Assembly: GCF_000383975.1 (NCBI RefSeq)
Contig: NZ_KB913017.1
Span: forward strand, 1,123,133-1,187,132
Direction: 5' to 3'
DNA length: 64,000 nucleotides
Source of the DNA: Natronorubrum tibetense GA33
GTDB lineage: Archaea > Halobacteriota > Halobacteria > Halobacteriales > Natrialbaceae
Under the pieces are notes generated by a model that worked only from the letters and a program-made list of their open reading frames with translations, did not search any database and was not told the DNA's origin. The position numbers and the translations under genes were made by a program. Of this stretch, positions 43,041 to 51,315 are shown piece by piece (the first letter of the stretch is position 1; every line of letters starts with the position of its first letter).

Positions 43041-44894
43041 ATGACCGATCTGGGTGACTTCGGTGAGTTCAGCGCCGACGCTGACGCCGATTCGTCCGCG
43101 TTAGACGACGTCGAAGCCGATTCGAGCAGATCCGAGTCGGCGACCTCGAGTGCCGACGGGTCGACAGGAACGAACACGGAACCGACCGACGACTTCGAAG
43201 CGACGAGCGTCGAACCTCGCGGCGAGGATGTCGGCATCGGTGCGCTCTGTGTCTCCCAGGGGCTGCGCGTCGCGGAGGACGAAGAGGAGACCTCGCTGCG
43301 CGCCTACGTCACCCACGGCAACCGCTCGTCGATCCGCATCGGCAGCTACCTGCTCGCACCCTACCCCGACGGTGAGACGCTGTTCTGTCGGATCACCGGC
43401 CTCGAGTACGCCCAGCAGTACCACGCCGACGACGCGACGGAGATCCACGCCCGGCGTGCGATGCGAACCGAGGAGGTCGACGAGTCGGATTACAAGTTCG
43501 TCGCCGAACTCGAGCCGGTCGCGGTTCTGTACGACGACGACGGAGAGCTGAAGCGACGAATGACCGACCGTGTCCCGAAACCCCAGACGGTGATCGCGAT
43601 GGCTGACGACACCGAGCAGATCAAGACGGGGCTCAAGATGCCCGAAGAGGGGGTCTTCCTGGGCCACCTCTCGGTCGGCGGCGAGAAGGTCAGGACCGCG
43701 GCGTCGCCGCCGACGATCGACTACCGGATCAAGGACGACTACGAGGCGGGCGATCCGCTGATCTTCCGGCACACCCTGATCGCCGGCGGCACGGGGTCGG
43801 GGAAGACCCACGGCGCGAAGAACATCCTTCGGCAGTTCCTCGCCGAGGAGCGGACGTACCCGATGGACGACAGCCGCGAGGTCAGCCCCGCCGTCGTCCA
43901 GTTCGACCCGCAGGACGAGTACGCCCAGATGCACGACGACAACCCCGACTTAGACGACGAGTTCGCGCGCCGTCTCGAGCGCGAGGGCGTCGCCTACGGC
44001 GGCCACGACGAGACGACGGCGTTCGTCCCGAAGGTCGGCGACGCGTCGTACGCCGCGGGCCACCACAGCGCACAGCAAGTCGAGTTCACGATTCCGTTCA
44101 CGATGTGTCGAACGCGGCCGTGGCTCGTCTCGGGCGGCTCGCTCAACGACAACCAGTACGGCGCGCTCACGTTCCTGATCGACCGATTCTTCACCGATTA
44201 CGGGGACGACGGCACCTACGCGGAGTTCAAATCCTTCCTCGACGACCCCGCGCTGCGCGAGGAACTCGACGAGTCCGGGCGCGTCCACGAGGCCACCTAC
44301 GACGCCGTCCGCCGGCGCGTCTTCGGCTTCGAGGACGTCTTCGACCAGGACGCCCGGCCGATCACCGAACTGATCCACCAGTTCGTTCGCCCCGGCGGGC
44401 TCTCGGTCGTCCCGACCTACCACGTCAACGATACGCGGGCGACGGAGGCTGTCGTCCTCGCGCTCTCCTCGCTGCTGATCGACGAGAAGCTCTCGAACGA
44501 TCCGTTCTTCGACCGGATCAAGGAGACGCCGCTCGTGTTGGGGATGGACGAGGCTCACAACTTCCTCACCGACGCCGACAGCGTCCAGGCCCGGAAGGTC
44601 ATCTCCAAGTTCACGGAAGCCGCCAAGCAGGGCCGCAAGGAACGACTCGGCCTCTTTCTCATCACCCAAGACCCCCAGGACATCGACGACGCCGTTTTCA
44701 AACAGATCAACACCACCGTCGTCCTGAACCTGGGCGACGAGGACGCGATCAAGAGCGTCAACATCCCGAGCACACTCGAGTCGAAAGTGCCCTACATGGA
44801 GAAAGGGCAGATGGTCGTCTACTCGCCGGACAACTCCGAGCCGGTGGAGTTAGTCGGCCTGCCGAAGTGTTTGACTAGACACGGTCGGGATTGA
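43041..44894 (+). CDS. herA: HerA-type ATPase (DNA end-resection translocase)
   Basis: A 617-residue hexameric FtsK/HerA-family ATPase that pumps DNA with NurA. An acidic N-terminal 60 residues are low-complexity. Then come a HAS-barrel-like region (GNRSSIRIGSYLLAPYPDGE), the Walker A GGTGSGKTH at residues 249-257 and the Walker B PLVLGMDEAHNFL near residue 503. Sensor and arginine-finger segments FLITQDPQDIDDAVFKQINT and NLGDEDAIKSV follow. ATG 43041 is chosen over 43014. It lies 4.8 kb from nurA on the same strand. Confidence 0.87.
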   Translation: MTDLGDFGEFSADADADSSALDDVEADSSRSESATSSADGSTGTNTEPTDDFEATSVEPRGEDVGIGALCVSQGLRVAEDEEETSLRAYVTHGNRSSIRIGSYLLAPYPDGETLFCRITGLEYAQQYHADDATEIHARRAMRTEEVDESDYKFVAELEPVAVLYDDDGELKRRMTDRVPKPQTVIAMADDTEQIKTGLKMPEEGVFLGHLSVGGEKVRTAASPPTIDYRIKDDYEAGDPLIFRHTLIAGGTGSGKTHGAKNILRQFLAEERTYPMDDSREVSPAVVQFDPQDEYAQMHDDNPDLDDEFARRLEREGVAYGGHDETTAFVPKVGDASYAAGHHSAQQVEFTIPFTMCRTRPWLVSGGSLNDNQYGALTFLIDRFFTDYGDDGTYAEFKSFLDDPALREELDESGRVHEATYDAVRRRVFGFEDVFDQDARPITELIHQFVRPGGLSVVPTYHVNDTRATEAVVLALSSLLIDEKLSNDPFFDRIKETPLVLGMDEAHNFLTDADSVQARKVISKFTEAAKQGRKERLGLFLITQDPQDIDDAVFKQINTTVVLNLGDEDAIKSVNIPSTLESKVPYMEKGQMVVYSPDNSEPVELVGLPKCLTRHGRD

Positions 44895-45017
44895 TACGAG
44901 TCTCGAGAAGTCGGTATAGCGGTAGCGACGCGAAATCTACCCGCTCACTGCAAACGCCTGGGGCAGATACTGGCGTCACGTAGTCGGAATCCGGTGCGAG
45001 TCGTCGTGTCGAATACC

Positions 45018-45812
45018 TTAGTTACCGTTTCCGGCGGCGTCGTCGCTTTCGTCTTCTGAATCAGTACCGTCGCTATCTCCCCCCTCGCCGTTTTCGTCCT
45101 CGTCAGCGGTGTACTCTTCGTCACCGTAGAGAACCCGCGTCCCGCTGGCTACCGGGCGGATGATGTACTTCCCTTGCCCCGTTCGGAACGGAGCGAAATC
45201 AGCGATGAATCTCGTGGTTTCCTCGGCGCGGATCTCGAACGCCTCCTGGAATTGGAGCGGCGCGTTGCCCGGCGTCTCGACTACCGGCTCCTCGTCACTG
45301 TCTTTGAGGGTGCCGTCCGCCTCGCTTACGTCCAGTTGGAGGAACTGATAGTCACCGACCTCGACCTCGGCCTCGTCGATGAGTTGTGTGTTATCTCCTT
45401 GCAGTTCGACCAGATCTGCGGTTTGTGGGTCCTCGAACTCGATGTAGTAGCGGCCCGAACTCTGGTCCGCGTTGGTATCTTCTTCGTCGTCCTGCGTTTC
45501 CTCGTCTTCTTCGTCGTCTTCGGTATCGCCGTTTTCGGTTTCCTCGTCTTCGGTCTCCACTGTGTCGTCGTCTTCGGCCTCGTCGTCTTCCGCGTCGGCC
45601 GGCTTGATCCAGACGCCTTGAATCGTCACGTCGAGCGATTCGAAGTGGTCGATGTCGTTTGGCTGGTCGGTTATACTCGTCGAGAGAACCCCGTACTCCG
45701 TTTCATCGTCGTCTCCACCGTCGTCGGTATCCGACTCACCACCTGTACAGCCTGCAACCGTAGTGGCCGCAACGACTGCACCGACGCTTCCGAGATATGT
45801 TCGTCTATCCAT
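45018..45812 (-). CDS. DUF4382-like exported lipoprotein
   Basis: A 264-residue lipoprotein. A short Tat-type signal (DRRTYLGSVGAVVAATTVAG) ends in the lipobox cysteine Cys22. A DUF4382-like beta domain follows (VLSTSITDQPNDIDHFESLD, VTIQGVWI, then after a long insert FIADFAPFRTGQGKYIIRPV). The insert of about 45 residues is almost all Asp, Glu and Thr (ETENGDTEDDEEDEETQDDE). The C-terminus is also acidic. It lies in the membrane surface layer; function unknown. The Asp/Glu insert is extreme even for a haloarchaeon. Confidence 0.8.
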   Translation of the reverse strand: MDRRTYLGSVGAVVAATTVAGCTGGESDTDDGGDDDETEYGVLSTSITDQPNDIDHFESLDVTIQGVWIKPADAEDDEAEDDDTVETEDEETENGDTEDDEEDEETQDDEEDTNADQSSGRYYIEFEDPQTADLVELQGDNTQLIDEAEVEVGDYQFLQLDVSEADGTLKDSDEEPVVETPGNAPLQFQEAFEIRAEETTRFIADFAPFRTGQGKYIIRPVASGTRVLYGDEEYTADEDENGEGGDSDGTDSEDESDDAAGNGN

Positions 45813-45990
45813 ACATCTATTAGTCGAGACAGTCATATACTCCTTCCGTTTTATATTAGGCCAATAATATGCATTGAATCACATACATATTTGAGTGAGG
45901 ATACTGCTTGCTAGAGTGGACGTGCGAAGGTCGCTTTTGTAACAATAGACCCACGACCATTCGAAGTAACGACGTTTTCGTTGGCTGTGA

Positions 45991-46623
45991 CTACGGCGAC
46001 TGGAGCACGGCCCCTTCGAAAAACGTACTGACTTCGTCGGCGATTTTCGCGTTCTGCCCGACAAAAAAGTGATCGCCTGGAAGCGGGGTGACCTCGTCGT
46101 CGTGCTCGCGGGCACGGTCGACAACCGGCTCCCAGTCGACGGTCGAATCGCGTTCGCCGTAACAGATCTGGACGGGCGATTCGATTCTATCCAGTGCTGC
46201 GACGACGTCGAGGTCGTTGGCGAGTCGGGCAGTCGGCGCGAGTGCGGAGACGGCCGCAGTGCCATCGATGTCAGCCGCGGCGAGCAGGGCCAGACTTCCG
46301 CCGAAACTGTAGCCGAAGACGCCGACGGGCAAGCCGTCTGCGCCCGCACCGCCAAATCGGTCCTCGCTACGTGCCCACCGAATCACGTTGCGAACGTCTT
46401 CGCGCTCTCCGTAGCCCTCGTCCCACGGGCCGTAATCGAATCGGAGACACGCGATACCGGCCTCGACTAGCGCGTCACTGACGGCAATGAGTCGGCCGTC
46501 GCTTCGCGATCCTCCGTGCTGAGGGTGCGGTGGACAGGCGACGACGATCGCGTTCGTCTCGCCATCAGGTTCCTCGAGCGTTCCGCGGACGTCCCGACCA
46601 CCGGGAACGAGCACGTCGGTCAT
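45991..46623 (-). CDS. Alpha/beta hydrolase (dienelactone-hydrolase-like)
   Basis: A 210-residue compact hydrolase. CPPHPQHGGSRSDGRLI is the oxyanion segment. The nucleophile elbow is GYSFGGSLAL, with FDYGPWDEGYGEREDVRNVI before it. ICYGERDSTVDW and PLPGDHFFVGQ carry the acid and histidine of the triad. This matches the short alpha/beta hydrolases (DUF1749/YqiA-like) that cleave small esters or thioesters. The true start is ATG 46623. It is divergent from pspA. Confidence 0.87.
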   Translation of the reverse strand: MTDVLVPGGRDVRGTLEEPDGETNAIVVACPPHPQHGGSRSDGRLIAVSDALVEAGIACLRFDYGPWDEGYGEREDVRNVIRWARSEDRFGGAGADGLPVGVFGYSFGGSLALLAAADIDGTAAVSALAPTARLANDLDVVAALDRIESPVQICYGERDSTVDWEPVVDRAREHDDEVTPLPGDHFFVGQNAKIADEVSTFFEGAVLQSP

Positions 46624-46712
46624 GGGTGGACCGACGACCCGGTACCTAATCAACGCGGCGAGAATCGTCCCGTTTATCCCCGCTATCGTCATCGTCTGTC
46701 GCTGATGTGATG

Positions 46713-46720
46713 TTTTTAAG
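46713..46720 (+). promoter_or_regulatory. TATA-like box of pspA
   Basis: TTTTTAAG about 25 bases before ATG 46744 predicts a leaderless pspA transcript. The aggag at 46738-46742 is only one base from the start, too near to act as a ribosome site. Confidence 0.5.
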
Positions 46721-46743
46721 GGCAACGAGCGATACGTAGGAGT

Positions 46744-47559
46744 ATGGGCATCCTCTCTCGGACCTCCTACGTCATCCGGTCGAAAATCAACTCGGTGCTC
46801 AACCGGGCTGAGGATCCGACGCAGACGCTCGACTACTCCTACGAGCAGATGCGCGACCAGCTCCAGCAGGTCAAACGGGGCATCGCCGACCTCACGACAC
46901 AGAAAAAGCGCCTCGAGATGCAGAAACGCCGTCTCGAGGAGAACGTCGACAAACACAACGATCAGGCCCGGACGGCCGTCCAGCAGGGGCGAGAAGATCT
47001 GGCGCGACGCGCCCTGGAGAAAAAGAAGACGAAGATGAACCAGATCGAGGATCTGGAGCGCCAGATTTCCCAGCTGCAGAGCCAGCAGGACAGCCTGATC
47101 GATCAGAAAGACGAGCTCCAGAACCGCATCGAGGAGTTCCGCACAAAAAAGGAGACGATGAAGGCTCGCCACGAGGCCGCGAAGGCGAGTTCGACCGTTT
47201 CGGAGGCGATGACGGCCACGGGCGAGGAGTTCGAGGACGTCGGCCGCGCCATCGAACGCGCCGAGGAGCAGACCGAGGATATGGAGGCGCGCGCCGCCGC
47301 GCTCGACGAACTCCACGAGTCCGGCGCGTTTGACGACGTGCTCTCGGACAAGGACAACATCGACCGCGAACTCGAGCAGCTCTCAACCGGCAGCGGGGTC
47401 GACGCCGAACTCGAGACGCTCAAATCCGAACTGGGCGAGGGCGAGACGGAGACGTCCGAACCGGCCGCCGACGAGGAGGAACTCGACGACGTCGAGACCG
47501 AGGTCGACAGCGAGGTCGAGGCCGAACTCGCGGAGTTACAGGACGAAGAGAACGCCTGA
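46744..47559 (+). CDS. pspA: PspA/IM30 family membrane-stress protein
   Basis: A 271-residue ESCRT-III-like protein that coats and repairs membranes. The amphipathic N-terminal helix (ILSRTSYVIRSKINSVLNRA) is followed by a long coiled coil: YSYEQMRDQLQQVKRGIADL, KKRLEMQKRRLEENVDKHND, LEKKKTKMNQIEDLERQISQ. A C-terminal helix and an acidic tail close it. It is predicted to be cytoplasmic and membrane-associated, and induced by envelope stress. A TATA-like box precedes it. Confidence 0.9.
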   Translation: MGILSRTSYVIRSKINSVLNRAEDPTQTLDYSYEQMRDQLQQVKRGIADLTTQKKRLEMQKRRLEENVDKHNDQARTAVQQGREDLARRALEKKKTKMNQIEDLERQISQLQSQQDSLIDQKDELQNRIEEFRTKKETMKARHEAAKASSTVSEAMTATGEEFEDVGRAIERAEEQTEDMEARAAALDELHESGAFDDVLSDKDNIDRELEQLSTGSGVDAELETLKSELGEGETETSEPAADEEELDDVETEVDSEVEAELAELQDEENA

Positions 47560-47700
47560 TCGCGATCAGTGAGACTTGCCCTCCGCCCACGCTTAGAAAC
47601 GTGGCGGACGGTGTGAGCGGTTCGGCGCTCGTTTTCGTACCGATTTGCGCAGCGTGTATACAAGAGCAACGACTACCACGGTCGATGCGAAAGAGACTGT

Positions 47701-48042
47701 ATGGGCACGGAACAGGCGTTCGAGACGCTGTCACTCACCAATCAGGTCGTCCTCCTCGGGGTTGTTGAACTGGATCGAGACGACGAGACACCCGTCCAGA
47801 CACACGAACTTCGACACGTGTGTAAAACGCAACTCGAGCACGTCGACACGGAAGTCGTCGGCACGATTACCGAGGCGGACGTCATGCGCTCGCTGTACCG
47901 TCTCGAGGACGAGGGGTTCGTCGAGGAGGTCGATATCGACGGGACGTCGCCGACGGGGAAGGGGCGGCCGGCGTACACGCTCGCGCTCGGGCCGGACGAG
48001 GTTCGCGAGGGGGTCGACGACGCCCTCCTCGAGGACGAATAA
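47701..48042 (+). CDS. Winged-helix protein resembling the Orc1/Cdc6 C-terminal domain
   Basis: A 113-residue protein. LSLTNQVVLLGVVELDRDDE, then TPVQTHELRHVCKTQLEHVD, then GTITEADVMRSLYRLEDEGF and TGKGRPAYTLAL give a winged-helix arrangement. It resembles the DNA-binding C-terminal domain of archaeal Orc1/Cdc6, but no AAA+ domain is present. A stand-alone DNA-binding role is the likely reading. The resemblance is by motif order only and is not proven. It lies 140 bases after pspA on the same strand. Confidence 0.65.
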   Translation: MGTEQAFETLSLTNQVVLLGVVELDRDDETPVQTHELRHVCKTQLEHVDTEVVGTITEADVMRSLYRLEDEGFVEEVDIDGTSPTGKGRPAYTLALGPDEVREGVDDALLEDE

Positions 48043-48090
48043 CGACCTGAGGCGCTACGCTCGGTTTTCTCTCGGCACGATCTCGAACCG

Positions 48091-48663
48091 TTACGCTCGC
48101 GCATCTCGCGGTTTGAATCCGAACCACTCGGCGAGCGTCGAAATGACGCGGTCGTGGAGATACCACAAGATAGCGACGGCTATGACGATGATGACGCCAT
48201 CCTCGAGACCGCCCATCAGCCCGAGCGCGACGATCAGCGTCGTCGCACACGCCGCCGCGTGATTCGTCTTCGTCAGCAGCATCGTCGTCGTCGTCAGCAT
48301 CATCGCGAGCGTCGCGCTCGCCGTCAGGTAGACGAGTTCCCACGAGAACGCGATGTTAGGGCGGTCGAAGACCACGTACGCGCTGACTTCGTTGCCGACC
48401 AGCGCGTAGGCGATCAGTCCGCAGACGACGGCGACCGCGTGGCCGCCGATGACGTGGTAGCCGCCCTCCGCCCGCGGCTGCTCGCCCGTCGCCATCAGAT
48501 ACGCCGACGGTCCGAGGCTCGGAAACAGGAACGGTCGGCCGGTGACCAACGTGATCGCGCCGAGCACCGTAAAGTGGAGGAAGACGTTGACCGTGGCGCT
48601 GTATTCGTCTTTCAGGTCGAAATCGGTCTCCGGCTCGTCGACCTCGAGATCGGCGTCGGGCAC
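48091..48663 (-). CDS. HPP family membrane protein
   Basis: A 190-residue integral membrane protein. After an acidic cytoplasmic N-terminus come four to five helices: VNVFLHFTVLGAITLVTGRP, FPSLGPSAYLMATGEQPRAE, GGHAVAVVCGLIAYALVGNE, TLAMMLTTTTMLLTKTNHAA. The SLGPSAY and GHAVA motifs are those of the HPP family, linked to nitrite or anion transport. The start is a GTG at 48663, supported by the acidic N-terminus following it and by no ATG nearby. It is divergent from the cupredoxin gene. Confidence 0.82.
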   Translation of the reverse strand: MPDADLEVDEPETDFDLKDEYSATVNVFLHFTVLGAITLVTGRPFLFPSLGPSAYLMATGEQPRAEGGYHVIGGHAVAVVCGLIAYALVGNEVSAYVVFDRPNIAFSWELVYLTASATLAMMLTTTTMLLTKTNHAAACATTLIVALGLMGGLEDGVIIVIAVAILWYLHDRVISTLAEWFGFKPRDARA

Positions 48664-48784
48664 GGGAGTCGAGAGACACCACGGACGGACAAAAGCGCTC
48701 GCGCTGCAGCTATTTACCCTGATCGGACCGTGGAAACAGCGAACTGCGGAGCGAAAGGCGACGCGACGTCCCGTAGTGACCGCG

Positions 48785-48792
48785 TTCTTATT
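48785..48792 (+). promoter_or_regulatory. TATA-like box of the cupredoxin gene
   Basis: TTCTTATT at about 48785-48792 lies about 27 bases before GTG 48817 and fits a leaderless start at that codon. Confidence 0.4.
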
Positions 48793-48816
48793 CCGATCGC
48801 CCGCCAACTCCGGCCC

Positions 48817-49368
48817 GTGAGCGGACGACGAACCCGACGGCGACTGCTGTCGGCGAGCGCCGCGTCCGTCGTGGCCGGATTCGCCGGCTGCCTCAAGGAG
48901 GAAGTTGGTGGGGACGACCCGTTGCTGGGCGATCCCGAAGCGTACGCCGAGGTCGAACTCTCGAGCGCCAACGCCGGGGGCCAGATCGAGCCGCCGGTCG
49001 TCCATCTCGTCGCCGGCGGAACGGTCGAGTGGGTCGTCGACAGCGGCGATCACGAGATAGTCGCGTACCACCCCGATACGCACGGCGACCAGCGACGGAT
49101 TCCCGACGGCGCGGAGCCATGGTCGAGCGGCGAACTGGGGCCCGGGGACGCCTTTGACCGCGTCCTCGACGACGAGGGCGTGTACGATTACGTCTCCGTT
49201 CCGTACGAATCGGCCGGCGCGGCCGGGAGCGTCGTCGTCGGCTGGCCGGACCCGGACGAAGAGCCGGGGCTCGATCCGCCGTCCGAGGCGTACCCGGACG
49301 CCGCGAAAGACGCCCTCGAGCGGCGCAGTGATCGGGTTCGGGCCCTGCTCGAGGAGGTCCACGAGTAA
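48817..49368 (+). CDS. Halocyanin-like lipoprotein lacking copper ligands
   Basis: A 183-residue exported protein. A Tat-type signal (SGRRTRRRLLSASAASVVAG) leads to the lipobox Cys25. The mature domain is a cupredoxin: VVHLVAGGTVEWVVDSGDHE with HPDTHGDQRRIPDGAEPWSS, then GVYDYVSVPYESAGAAGSVV. In halocyanins the last loop has Cys, His and Met at +0, +3 and +8. Here those positions are Ser127, Tyr130 and Ala135, so three of the four copper ligands are gone. A His near residue 79 remains. Electron transfer is therefore unlikely. GTG 48817 gives this start. Confidence 0.8.
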   Translation: MSGRRTRRRLLSASAASVVAGFAGCLKEEVGGDDPLLGDPEAYAEVELSSANAGGQIEPPVVHLVAGGTVEWVVDSGDHEIVAYHPDTHGDQRRIPDGAEPWSSGELGPGDAFDRVLDDEGVYDYVSVPYESAGAAGSVVVGWPDPDEEPGLDPPSEAYPDAAKDALERRSDRVRALLEEVHE

Positions 49369-49424
49369 GAACGCTCTCGGGTGCTGATCCGCCCTCTGAC
49401 CCGCCACGGTACGGTCCGTTCGAA

Positions 49425-49928
49425 TTACGTTGGCGTTCCGAGCGCGGTGATATCGTAGTCTGCGAGGTCTTCGGGAGACTCGAGGACAATGACCTGAAAC
49501 TCCCAGGTGACGCCGCCGTCCAGGTCGCCGGTCGACGAGAGGTAGCGCCCGATCTGCTCGCCGTCGTCGTTGTAGACGCGGACGCGGACCTCGGTGAGTT
49601 CGATCCGATCGTCGCCCGTGTTCTCGACGGTTCCCTGCACGGTCGAGCCGCGGTAGTCGTCCTCGAAGACGAACTCGTGGTCGGTGAGTGCGACCTCCTC
49701 GAGCGGTGTGACGCCCTCGTCGATCTCCTGTTCGGCGAGCGCCTCGGCGGCGACCTGTTCGTCCTCCGTTCGCGGTTCGCCGTCGATATCGCCGATCTCG
49801 CCCGTTTCGTACTCCGGATCGCCGCCGATTCCGGGACCGCCGTCGCCGGTGCAGCCGGCGAGTGCGGCTGCGGAGCCGACGCCGAGTGCGGCGAGCACGC
49901 GCCGACGGCTCGGTGTCGATTTCGTCAT
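49425..49928 (-). CDS. FxLYD-type exported lipoprotein
   Basis: A 167-residue lipoprotein. The signal TKSTPSRRRVLAALGVGSAA carries a Tat RRR motif and ends at the lipobox cysteine (ALAGC). The mature domain is a beta sandwich with the usual arrangement of the FxLYD family: VALTDHEFVFEDDYRGSTVQ, GTVENTGDDRIELTEVRVRV, YNDDGEQIGRYLSSTGDLDG. It is predicted to sit outside the membrane. It faces the cupredoxin gene tail-to-tail. Function unknown. Confidence 0.8.
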   Translation of the reverse strand: MTKSTPSRRRVLAALGVGSAAALAGCTGDGGPGIGGDPEYETGEIGDIDGEPRTEDEQVAAEALAEQEIDEGVTPLEEVALTDHEFVFEDDYRGSTVQGTVENTGDDRIELTEVRVRVYNDDGEQIGRYLSSTGDLDGGVTWEFQVIVLESPEDLADYDITALGTPT

Positions 49929-50147
49929 CGATACCGACCTCGCGCCAAGAGCGCCGAACGTACTCGCCGGCGGTTTGCGTAACTGAGCATGGTGATATCG
50001 TCCGCCTGAACGCATTTGAGTGTAGGCCCTGAAGGGGCAGCGTCGCGGCAGCCAAAAGCAGTCCGAACGCATCAGAGTGCGCGGAGACGCGCGGAATCAG
50101 TATGTGCAACGCAGCCGCTTATTGTCGCCTCGGCTGTCGATGCGGAT

Positions 50148-51191
50148 ATGGGGTCTTCCGAGACGGACGAGACGCTCGAGTCCTACGGTACCGAGATCGG
50201 AAAGCGAACGAACTCGGTAACTCGCGTTCGAGAATGGGTACTGGTCGAAGGGGACCGGTTGTTCATCGCTTCGCTCGTCTCAGTCGCCGTTTTCTTGCTG
50301 TTTCTCTCCATGAACGAGATCGGAATCATCTCGTTTGCCAACGACGACTCGATCACCCGGCTCGCGGGCGGGATGATCGCCGGCACCTTCTCGCTGGTCA
50401 CGCTGGTCGTCTCGATCAACCAGCTGATCCTCTCTCAGGAGTTCGCCTCCGCCGGCGACGCGCGCGAGCAACTCGAGAGCGTGATGAGCTTCCGCGAAGA
50501 CGTCTCCGAGACGACGGACGTCGCGGCGAGTCCGGCCTCGCCGTCCCGGCTGCTCGAGTTGCTTGTCGAGACGATCAACGAGCAGGCCGTTGCCCTCGAC
50601 GACGCCGTCTCGGAGTACGACGACGCGGAGGTCAGAGAGCTGATCGGGCGCTACACGAACAGCATCGAGGAGAGCACCGACCGGGTCGACGACACCTTAG
50701 AGCACACGCAGTTCGGCACGTTCAAGGCAGTTTCCGCGGCGGTAGGCTACGACGCCGCCTGGCAGCTTTACGTCGCGAGGAACCTCCGCGGGCGCTACGG
50801 TGAGTCACTCCCCGACGACGCGGTCGACGCGCTGGACGACCTGATCGGGACGCTGGAGCTGTTTAACACGACTCGCGAACACTTCAAGACGACTTACCTG
50901 CAGAAGGAGCTCACCCGGTTCTCGCAACTGACGATCTACTGCGGCGTGCCGGCGATTCTGGGGGCGATGACGCTCGGCTTCGTCTACGCGGATCTCACCG
51001 GGCCGACGATCAGCGCGGTCTACCTTCCCTTCGTCGCCAGCGCACTCATCGCGGTCGTCATCTCTCCGCTCGCCCTGCTGGTCGCGTTCATCCTCCGAAC
51101 GGCGACCGTCACCCGGCGGACGGCATCCGTCGGGCCGATGTTACCGCAGAAAGATCCCGACGCCGGGCCGTTCGACGTGACCGACGACTGA
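50148..51191 (+). CDS. Membrane protein of a triplicated family, copy 1
   Basis: A 347-residue protein with two N-terminal helices (LFIASLVSVAVFLLFLSMNE; GGMIAGTFSLVTLVVSINQL), a hydrophilic middle of about 170 residues, and two C-terminal helices. Its signature segments are SINQLILSQEFASAGDAREQ, LEHTQFGTFKAVSAAVGYDA, TREHFKTTYLQKELTRFSQL and FILRTATVTRRTASVGPM. The same segments recur in the next two genes, so this is a tandem paralogue family. I do not recognise a known family. ATG 50148 begins the acidic N-terminus. Confidence 0.82.
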   Translation: MGSSETDETLESYGTEIGKRTNSVTRVREWVLVEGDRLFIASLVSVAVFLLFLSMNEIGIISFANDDSITRLAGGMIAGTFSLVTLVVSINQLILSQEFASAGDAREQLESVMSFREDVSETTDVAASPASPSRLLELLVETINEQAVALDDAVSEYDDAEVRELIGRYTNSIEESTDRVDDTLEHTQFGTFKAVSAAVGYDAAWQLYVARNLRGRYGESLPDDAVDALDDLIGTLELFNTTREHFKTTYLQKELTRFSQLTIYCGVPAILGAMTLGFVYADLTGPTISAVYLPFVASALIAVVISPLALLVAFILRTATVTRRTASVGPMLPQKDPDAGPFDVTDD

Positions 51192-51315
51192 TCGGCGCGG
51201 CGAGTAGTTACTCTCACTGGACGAACCCCGTCGTGTTATCGTGGGAACACGCCCCAGTGCCGTCGCCTCCCGGGCCGGGTATTTTGACCACCACGGCCGT
51301 CCGTTCGAACAGTCG

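Noticed and set aside
46737-46742. Ribosome binding site aggag before pspA
   Set aside because: It is one base from the start codon, and the TATA-like box position predicts a leaderless transcript.
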